DNA of 64,000 nt, taken from contig JAYKKR010000019.1 of the NCBI GenBank assembly GCA_036971615.1, forward strand, positions 124,001 through 188,000, written 5' to 3'. Numbering within the stretch: the first letter of the stretch is position 1; the number at the start of each line of letters is the position of its first letter. This DNA is from Amyloporia xantha (taxonomy: Eukaryota > Basidiomycota > Agaricomycetes > Polyporales > Adustoporiaceae). The notes under the pieces were generated by a model. It was not told where the DNA came from and ran no database searches. It saw only the letters and a program-made list of their open reading frames with translations. The translations under genes and the position numbers were made by a program. Positions 56,411-64,000 of this stretch are shown here, piece by piece.

Positions 56411-59400
56411 TATAAGTAAGACTATAGTTGGAGATGAAGAAAGAAGACACGCACTTATAAGACACGCACTTATTGCCCTTCAGGTCAACAGCGTCCAACC
56501 AGTCCTGTGACGTGTTACTCCTCATGCCAACCCAGAGATAGCTTAGATAGTATAAGTAAGGCAACAGACCAGATGAGCACCCAGAAGATTAGAGAAAGAG
56601 ATAAATAGACCAGAGGCAGCCAAAGTAGAAGTGACAGCAGGACAGCAAAGGCAAGAGTGAAGGAGTTAGAAGAGAAATGAGCGCAGTGACTGCTGTGGAA
56701 TGAAGACGTGGCAGATCATGTGAATGTCATGTGACCTTCCATATAAGGAAGCGTGCCCCGGCACGCTTCCTTATTGGGAAGGTCACATGACCTTTAACCA
56801 GTGCATCATAACACGCTCATTTCCTACATTTAAAGCCTCTGTTACCTCAATATTGCTCATTCTATCCCTGGATCTGGTCTTTTGTATCAATTAGAATGTA
56901 CAGAATACATATTCTAAGTGCTATACTGTGTCAATACCACCTTACCATTGCTCGTTTTCATAGTAACTATTTGTTCACTTGTATTCTCTATTATGAGAAC
57001 AATTCTACTCTCAGACGTCTTAAGCACAGATTGCTGGTGGAGAAAAATTGTTCTGTCTTCATACTGCTCATATTCTATGATATATTTGTTAGTAATAGTT
57101 TTCACTACTGGTAAAGTGAATGGCTTAGCATTCAATTGACAAACCACTACATTTGGTGTAAATGGTTGGATACATATATATACCAAACTGTCTGCAAATA
57201 TTATGACATGGTCCAGAGTGCAAAATTACACAAAATCATTGAGTAAGAGATATGTCAAAAAATCTCAAAGCCACCCAAGTTGACCTGGGGTAACCTGAGA
57301 TGACCTGAGACAACCTGAGAAATCTCAGGTCTGCCAGAGTGACCCAGGTGAACCTAGAGCAAAAGTGTTTTTCCTGATGCGTGTCGACTCGGATGGCCAT
57401 AATCACAATGATACGTTGTAGATCCTGCCTTTGCTCGTGACTTATGAGCACTTCTGGGGGCAGTCATTCAAGGGGCCTCTTTGAGTGTCACCGTGGTGCT
57501 GAATGTACAAGCCATACAGTCTATGTTCAAATGGGATCTCTGATAAAGCCAACAGCATCGAGATCATCCGTTATAATACTCATGTCATAGCTACGAGGTA
57601 AGAAGATGAAATGGTCCAGCGATCCCGATGAACGCTGTGTTCACATTACAAAGATTGGGGTCCATATATCCACCCAAGATTAGCACATCCACATCTAGAC
57701 CAGCCATCACATGCGACAGTGGTCATATGATAAGCATCACTCATCGTGTCTGTGGCAAAACTTTTTCTTGTGCTGGAGGGCCACGTTCTTGCAGAAAAAG
57801 GCATTATATCCTGGTGCGGAGAGCGCCACATTTGGGCATCGTGCTCTTTATTTACTTGGACTAAGTTGTAAATGCAGGGATGACACTGTACAGAAACACT
57901 TGCCCGGCTTTACATATTGAATGGACGGATATATCTTTGCCAGCAACCCCCCCTCGCCCAGAGTTGATCCAATAACCCTCTCCCAGCTTGCCAGTCATAT
58001 GTCCGGCCTAGGTCGAGATTGGCCTCCTGGCACAGTCCACAACTGGCCTCGTGATGTGTTTGGAATGGGACCTCCACCCACGAATGGGCTGCCATTTCCC
58101 AGTACTGAAGCCCTGTTCGAAGCAATCCAGAAGCATCGTCTGACCTCGCCGCCATGGTCGTATCCTGCGTATTCCAATACGGGGACCGGTCTTCTCGGGA
58201 TTGCACTCGTCGCCGCTAACCGTGCTGCCAGCAAGAATCCGGAGCTGGAGCCTGCCACCTACGCTGAACTAATCAAGCGTGACATATTCGACCCACTAGC
58301 TATGAATGGGAGCCATTTCCTAGCCACAGAAGTGAACAAAGATACAATAGTTGTCCCATCCCTTGCACCGGAGGTTGCGGTAAGTCATTTCAACCTCCGC
58401 ATGCTTATGGTTTTCTTTAGGATGCGCAACTCACTTTCCTGTAGGATCAGGACTTCTTGGATGCAATGAATCCTGCTGCGGGACAGTTCATCTCACTGTC
58501 CGATACCATCACTTTCATCCAAACCTTGCTGAATCCCGCACATCCCAAGAGTCTACTTTCCCGTTACACGATGGACAAATGGATGCGGCCTGTCCATTCC
58601 TTTGAAGAAGAAGACTGGACCGAGATTGGTTTCATCTGGGAGATCATCAAGGCTCGGGACTCGAATGGCCGACTGAGAAAGATCTATTGGAAGCGTCAGT
58701 GGATATCCATCCTTGCAGCAAAAACATGTGTACTGACCATTACCTCGTAGTGGGCGCCATGGTGGGATATCATACGGCTATCACTATTCATCCGGGGACG
58801 TCATACGGTATTTCAGTTCTCATGGGAGGACACTATCCTGACGCAGCAAAGATTGCATACGACGCTTTCAGGATCATCCAGCTCGCCATGGATGAAGCTC
58901 TGGCTGAATATTCCTGTGAACTATACCAAGGCCTGTGGGAAAGCAGTGATGGCCGGAGTAATGCATCGATCACCGTTGAGAAAGGCAACTTATACGTGGA
59001 ATACCTGTCACTACAAGGCACCAATGTACTTCCTCTCTTCCATGCGACGGGCAGACTTCCGCTCAGCAGCTGCTTATGTACTCCTGGTGCACCAACTGAC
59101 GGATGGGCCTACGGACGGTTATGCACCAGGCAGCGCTTCTGCCTGGCCGCTGGTGCATCAATTCCTGGGCTACCTCCGGACCCTCCGGGGCCTCCTCCCT
59201 TTCGCCGTAGGGCACCCCCCGGCATCACGGCTGATTACTATATCTGGTAGCTACAGCTCTGGGTCAATACTTTTATAGTGCGATATATATTTCGGGTGCC
59301 ACAGGCTTACCTGGGCACCGAAAAATGTACAAAAATGGTAATAAAAACAGATTTTTATTCTTGATTCAGTAGCTACGGGTACAGCAGTACGGAAATCTAT

Positions 59401-59429
59401 ATACGGTAATACGTCCAGCAAACGCGCAC

Positions 59430-59960
59430 GGGTAGACGGCGGGACAGCGTGTACGGCGGGGGCAGGGGCAGCGTGTACGGCAGGGGGTGTGTCGGGGCAG
59501 CGCGTACGGCGGGGGCAGGGGCAGCATGTACCAGCAGGGGCAGCGCGTAAGGCGGGGGCAGCGCGTACGCGCGTAAGGCGGGGGCAGCGCGTACGGGCAG
59601 GGACAGCGTGCACGGGCGGGGGCAGGGGCAGCGTGTACGGCAGGGGGTGTGTCGGGCATGGACAGCGTGTATGGCGGGGGCAGCGCGTACGGCGGGGGCA
59701 GGGGCAGCGTGTACGGCGGAGGCAGCGTGTACGGCGGGGGCAGCGCGTAAGGCGGGGGCAGCACGTAAGGCGGCGGCAGCGCGTACGGGCAAGGACGGCG
59801 GGGGCAGCATGTACCGGCGGGGCAGCGCGTACGGCAGGGGCAGGGGCAGCGTGTACCGGCAGGGGCAGCGCGTAAGGCGGGGCCAGCGTGTACGGCGGGG
59901 GGCAGGGGCAGCGTATACGGCCGGGGCAGCGTGTACGGGCGTAGTGTGCGCAGACGGAGC
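59430..59960 (+). repeat. Copy 2 G-rich minisatellite
   Basis: Units near GCGGGGGCAGCGCGTACGGC, shorter array than in copy 1, followed at about 59995-60030 by a GTAGCGG(GTAGCGG)n run. Confidence 0.85.
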
Positions 59961-60938
59961 GGGGAGTCGAGGCCGGGAGCGTCCAGCGGGAAACAGGTAG
60001 CGGGTAGCGGGTAGCGGGTAGCGGGTAGCAAGGAGTGGGCAGCGGAGAGCGGGCAGCGGGGGACGAGGAGCGTCCAACGGGGAAGGGTGCCGACGGACAG
60101 GGCAGCGTTGACGGATGTTGACGGGCAGCAGGGCAGGGGCCTACGGACGGCGTTGCCACTCGGGAGCTGGAGGTAAACAAGTCAGTGACTTTGAATGCAG
60201 AATCAAAAAGAAAAACTCACTATCTAACGCTGCTCGCGGGCAGCAGCGGGACGTCGTCGACGTCGTCCACGACGTCGAGGAGACGACCAACGGTGACGCG
60301 TCGCTGTTGGCACGCACTTCGGGAACGGCCGAAATACCCGATTTGGGTATGTGGCTGAAGTCCTGCTCGCACTGCTCAGCGAGTACGACCGTTCCGAGCA
60401 AATATATTTCGTACCTAAGACATAGAGAGTACTCAGAATATATATAAAAGTATATCTATTAGTTTTTTTGATGCTCCTGCACTTCCTTGGAGAGCTATAA
60501 ACAAAACATATCTATTTTAGCTTCGGAATGACCGAAAGATCGGCATATTTTGGTAGCACTAGGCCATGCAATAGTAGAATAAAATAGAATCTGTAATGTA
60601 GAGTATATAACAATAAACTGTATCTAAGCTTGGTATGGTAGGGAGCCGTTTGCGGCCGCGATGTTCGAAACGGCCGTGTAAGCAGGCTAGCGAACGTTTC
60701 GAGTATCGAGTCGCGCCTGGCTGAGCGCGCCACCTGATTGGCTGCGCCGAGCTTCGGCCGACTCGGGACTCTTCCTGTACACGCAGTCTTCGTCTCGCAC
60801 TCTTCATATTTGGTGAGTCCATTCTAATACTGATATAATATACTGAACTAAATTTTTATTGGGATTGAGGCACTACTGAGTGCATAGTAATTCTCTCAAA
60901 GTGCTGTAAGACGAATACAAGACGAATAAGACGCCTTC

Positions 60939-60978
60939 CACATTGGGCAGGCCGGCACTTCCCGGACTGCCCATTGTG
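60939..60978. other. Copy 2 conserved central hairpin
   Basis: Identical to 47981-48020, again followed by ACGCGTCACC and a GAC run (61001-61016). Confidence 0.7.
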
Positions 60979-61139
60979 ACGCGTCACCCCAGCCTCTGCT
61001 CGACGACGACGACGACGAACGACGGCGTCGTCGTCGTCGTCCCGCTGCTGCCTGCCAGCAGCGTTTAAAAGTGAGTTCATTTTCTTTCGTTTTGCAGGCT
61101 ATACAGTACTGACATCTTGTTGCCTAGTACTACCTCACG

Positions 61140-61990
61140 CTGCGCGTTCGCTGCACACCCACCTCCCATCCCCGATGCTGCACGTTCAGTGCGCACCCGC
61201 TCCCCGACGCTGCGCGTTCGCTGCGCACCGGCTCCGACGCTACGCGTTCGTTGCGCACCCGCTCCCCAACGCAGCCCGTTCGCTGCGCACCGTTGCCTGA
61301 CGGTGCGCATTCCTGCGCACCCGCTCCTCAACGCCGCCTGTTCGCTGCGCACCCAACGCCGCGCACCCGCTTCCCGACGATGCGTACCCAGCACGTCCAT
61401 CGACGCTGTGCTGCCCGTCAGCGCACAGCTGCCTACTCGCTAGCCTGGCCCTCCACTCGCTAGCCTGGCTGCCCACTCGCTCACCCCGCCGTCCACCCGC
61501 TCACCCCGCCGTCCACCCGCGCTTGCTGCCCCGTCCGCCCTCGCTCGATTCGCCCTCACTGCCCCGTCCGTGCTCGCTCGATTCGCCCTCACTGCCCCGT
61601 CCTTGCTCACTCGATCCGCGCTCGCTCCCACGTCCCTGTCGCTGCAGCGTCCCCGTCCCCGCTCGCTCGCCCCGACCCGGCTCGCTCACCCCGCCGTCCA
61701 CTCCACCCACATACCCCGCCATACGCTCCCTCCCCCTTCGCTAGCCCCGCTCCCCACTCGCCCCCGCCGTCCGCTCGCTCACCCCGCCGTCCGCTTTCTC
61801 AACCCGCCGTCCGCTTGCTCAACCCGCCGTCCGCTTGCTTACCCCGCCGTCCGCTTGCTCATCCCGCCGTCCGCTTGCTAGCTCCGTTGCCCGTTCGCTT
61901 GCCACCGCCGTCCGCCCGCCCGCTCGCCCCGCACCCCGTTCGCTTGTCCCACTGCCGCTCCACGCTGCCCACCCCCTGTTTGCACTGCTA
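61140..61990 (+). repeat. Copy 2 C-rich minisatellite
   Basis: Units such as CGCTGCGCACCCGCTCCCCAA and CCGTCCGCTTGCTCAACCCG in successive blocks. Confidence 0.85.
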
Positions 61991-62686
61991 CCTGCTCGCA
62001 GCGTGCACGTGCATCCCACTACCCGCTGCACGCTCTGATTTACATATTACAGTTTTGCTATAGTGTAACCCATAGACACCCAGTAGCTAATAAAATAAAT
62101 TCATATTTTTTCCGAATTTTTGTGTGTTTTATTGTGTTTTATTGATCTTAAATGTGTATATGTGCCTAAAAAAGCACATTCTACCATATATTACATGACC
62201 CTAGACTCACGGATTAGACAGCTACCCGATATAGTAATAAGCCGCGATGCCGGGGGTGCCCTACGGCGAACGCTAGGAGGCCCCGGAGGGTCCGGAGATA
62301 CCCCAGAAGCTGATGCACCAGCAGCCAGGCAGAAACGCTGCCTGGTGCATAAGCGTCCGTAGGCCTATCCGTCAGTTGGTGCACCAGGTATACATAAGTT
62401 GGTGCGCTCAGGTCCTCTGAAAGGCGCGATGAGTTCAGGTGAGTTTCGCGCCAGTCTAGTGTGATGACCATTTTCATTCATTCACCTGGAATAAACCATT
62501 GGATTGGACACTGGCATTCCCAGGTATAACGGCAAAGCGCATATGGGTTGCTACCCTTGTTGGAACGGTCAGGACCCATGGGGGTTGCGCAACAGTGCTC
62601 CTTTGAACCTAATTTACTTTGAAGGCACCGGAAGCGATCGTGCTCTGCATATACCAGCAGTCGACATTACAATGAGCCGGGTCTAA

Positions 62687-63180
62687 GATGCTGCAGTACG
62701 AATGTTTGTTATTGTCGTAATGAATATTATTTCGTCGTGTCGCTGGATTAACATTGTTCACTTGTCGAAGAAGCAGAGGGAATCTAACATTCTGCCGAGT
62801 CCTCAGACAGTTCTCATACAAACATTGCATTCTCTGTAGTGCAGCTTTTTTAGATATCTCCAATTATTACCCAACTGCCGAGAAAAACAAGGCACAACAC
62901 AGCCGCCAGCACTCCAGACAGAGAACTCTCTGTTGCGAATAATGGCGGTTGAGTTGGGCCTTCAAACTCGAGCTGCATGACGGATAGCTGGGACGGCATT
63001 TGTTTACAAGCTTCATGGCAAAAAGAAGCCAGTATCGCACGTTGATAATGACATGTTGCGTATTCCGTTGTAGACGACATCGGGGATCCAACGTCATGCC
63101 ATTCTGTTCGAAGCGAGGAGTACGAGATGAAAGTACGCTTGCTTTTGGTTCCGTTGTGTAGACGCTGATACGACCTACGA
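62687..63180. other. Intergenic, nothing recognised
   Basis: 3' flank of the hydrolase pseudogene; no feature recognised. Confidence 0.35.
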
Positions 63181-63197
63181 AACCCTAACCCCTAACC
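63181..63197 (+). repeat. Short interstitial telomere-like tract
   Basis: AACCCTAACCCCTAACC, about two and a half CCCTAA-type units. Confidence 0.5.
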
Positions 63198-63237
63198 TGG
63201 GTGCGACCTAAAGGGACTAGAGACGGATTATAGTCTA

Positions 63238-63660
63238 GTGAGAGGGGAGTTAGCAGCAAGGTGTCCCACGGTTCGAGTGAACTCGAGAAACGCCTTCGAA
63301 GATGATACAAATGCTGGGGAACGATACGATGTAGCTCGACACGTCGTCGAAGCTACTCGAAGGCTGTGTAAGGTTAGCGAGACGCGGTGGAGACAATCGA
63401 AGCTCGGTAGAACTCTTCGATGTATCGTAGAAGAAATAGAAACACTTTCGACGGAGAGGACTTAGCTAGAACGCGGTTCGAGACGCAACGCAGTTCTTCG
63501 ACGATAGTCGAAGTCGATCGTAGGATCAAAGGTTCGTCAAAACGGTATCGACGAACAGACGCAGTAGACGAGGTTTCGAGGTTACGCGGCGAAGAACGAA
63601 GTGACGCAGTAGAAGACTTAGACGCAGGGCAAACTCGACTTATGAGCTCTGAACTCGAGG
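63238..63660. other. TCGA-rich tract, no recognised gene
   Basis: About 17 TCGA tetramers in roughly 420 bp, where about 1.6 are expected by chance. Open frames at 63238-63465 and 63420-63791 encode Arg/Glu-rich peptides with no known domain. Confidence 0.6.
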
Positions 63661-64000
63661 GGAAAAAGGAACTTGTATTTGGGAGAGAAATACGACATGT
63701 TTTATACTACGAAACGGAACACTACGACTATCTAGAGTGGCACACTAGTACGAGTGGCTTTGCATTGTCCTACACGAGTCTGCCTCACTGAGTGGCACGT
63801 ATCAAGTCCATCGGTAGAGTGATGTCATGCCGAACGCAGAAATGAAGAGGTACATACGAGACACTTCAGACCGATATCCGTCGTCGAAGGCACGCCGTGA
63901 GGCTCGATACCTAATCAGGAAAGACCGGACGCGTCGGTGTGGCACGAAGCGATGCATGCGCTGTACGAGCGGCGTCAAGTGGCACCACTGTCCGCCGAAT
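63661..64000. other. Window end, nothing recognised
   Basis: No feature recognised. On the minus strand a TATAAAAC word near 63698-63705 is the only promoter-like signal. Confidence 0.3.

Larger units (their letters stand above)
53047..57379. mobile_element. AT-rich inverted-repeat element E2 with nested insertions
   Basis: Ends CATCAGGAAAAA..TTTTTCCTGATG. Without the two inserts it is about 1.66 kb. The left part (53047-54755) and right part (56411-57379) together form the reverse complement of E1, so E1 is a second copy of the same family inserted in opposite orientation. Subterminal regions are packed with CTAGG/CCTGAG/CAGGT words. No transposase found. Confidence 0.8.
59067..62404. mobile_element. 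Long-TIR GC-minisatellite DNA element, copy 2
   Basis: 3338 bp, same ends and layout as copy 1. Flanked by the exact 7-bp duplication CGCTCAG (59060-59066 and 62405-62411); removing it restores the hydrolase exon frame (LPLRSSERRDEF). Unique parts are highly similar to copy 1, while the minisatellite arrays differ in unit number. No transposase. Confidence 0.93.
57743..62686 (+). pseudogene. Serine hydrolase (beta-lactamase/transpeptidase-like) pseudogene split by DNA element
   Basis: Class C-like serine hydrolase. Exon pieces: to 57813 (SVAKLFLVLEGHVLAEKG, giving the SxxK nucleophile motif), 57878-58379 (LASHMSGLGRDWP; YSNTGTGLLG supplies the Tyr-x-Asn motif), 58445-58694, 58751-59066, then after the inserted element 62412-62438 and 62524-62686 (GCYPCWNGQDPWGLRN, ending TAA). 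Splice sites and phases agree throughout. Lesions are an in-frame TGA at 57918-57920, no recognisable N-terminus before about 57743, and the 3338-bp insertion with the target duplication CGCTCAG. Members of this family are often secreted esterase- or peptidase-like; substrate unknown. Confidence 0.85.

Noticed and set aside
59251..60180. Minus-strand 309-codon frame
   Set aside because: Same artefact in copy 2 of the long-TIR element.
1..64000. CRISPR arrays, rRNA, operons
   Set aside because: No spaced identical repeats, no rRNA-like sequence, and gene structure is eukaryotic throughout.

Overview
This window looks like a chromosome segment from a filamentous basidiomycete, most likely a wood- or litter-decaying Agaricomycete. 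Genes are broken by many 43-70 bp GT-AG introns. The recognisable families are typical of that group: a FunK1-type fungal kinase, DUF6534 membrane proteins, an F-box/LRR protein, a class of cytochrome P450, a chromodomain Ty3/gypsy element and a Ty1/copia element. I saw no rRNA, CRISPR, operon or other bacterial feature. All exon boundaries below were read by eye from splice signals and checked by frame arithmetic.

Region by region. (1) 1-17 kb is gene-poor and decayed. It holds four DUF6534 copies or fragments (2.2-2.4 kb minus, 6.2-8.2 kb plus, 12.3-12.9 kb fragment, 14.2-16.2 kb plus) around a complete four-exon FunK1 kinase gene (8982-11931, minus). (2) 17.4-31.1 kb is the genic core: ATG7 (12 exons, minus, with one single-base frameshift), a single-pass membrane protein (4 exons, plus), an intact P450 (11 exons, plus) and an unrecognised three-exon gene (minus). 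Three small inverted-repeat elements lie in the spacers here and just beyond. (3) 32.5-34.2 kb is an intact F-box/LRR gene. (4) 34.9-53.0 kb is a second F-box gene that has become a pseudogene and is split by a copia element (TSD CTCGG), a gypsy chromovirus (TSD ATGAT) and a solo LTR (TSD CAATC). The gypsy element is itself split by a 3.6 kb element with about 190 bp terminal inverted repeats and a 7-bp TSD. (5) 53.0-57.4 kb is a nest of AT-rich inverted-repeat elements, including one copy inserted in reverse orientation inside another copy of the same family. (6) 57.7-62.7 kb is a serine-hydrolase (beta-lactamase-like) pseudogene split by a second copy of the long-TIR element, again with a 7-bp TSD. 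(7) 62.7-64 kb has a short telomere-like tract and a strikingly TCGA-rich stretch.

The most noteworthy items are: the long-TIR, GC-minisatellite element caught twice with clean 7-bp target duplications; a block of leader sequence shared by the unrelated copia and gypsy elements; an 11-nt match between the gypsy primer-binding site and the predicted 5' end of its own transcript (Tf1/sushi-type self-priming); and a pattern in which the clear frameshifts in otherwise intact ORFs all fall in homopolymer runs, which points to base-calling error or very recent slippage rather than old decay.
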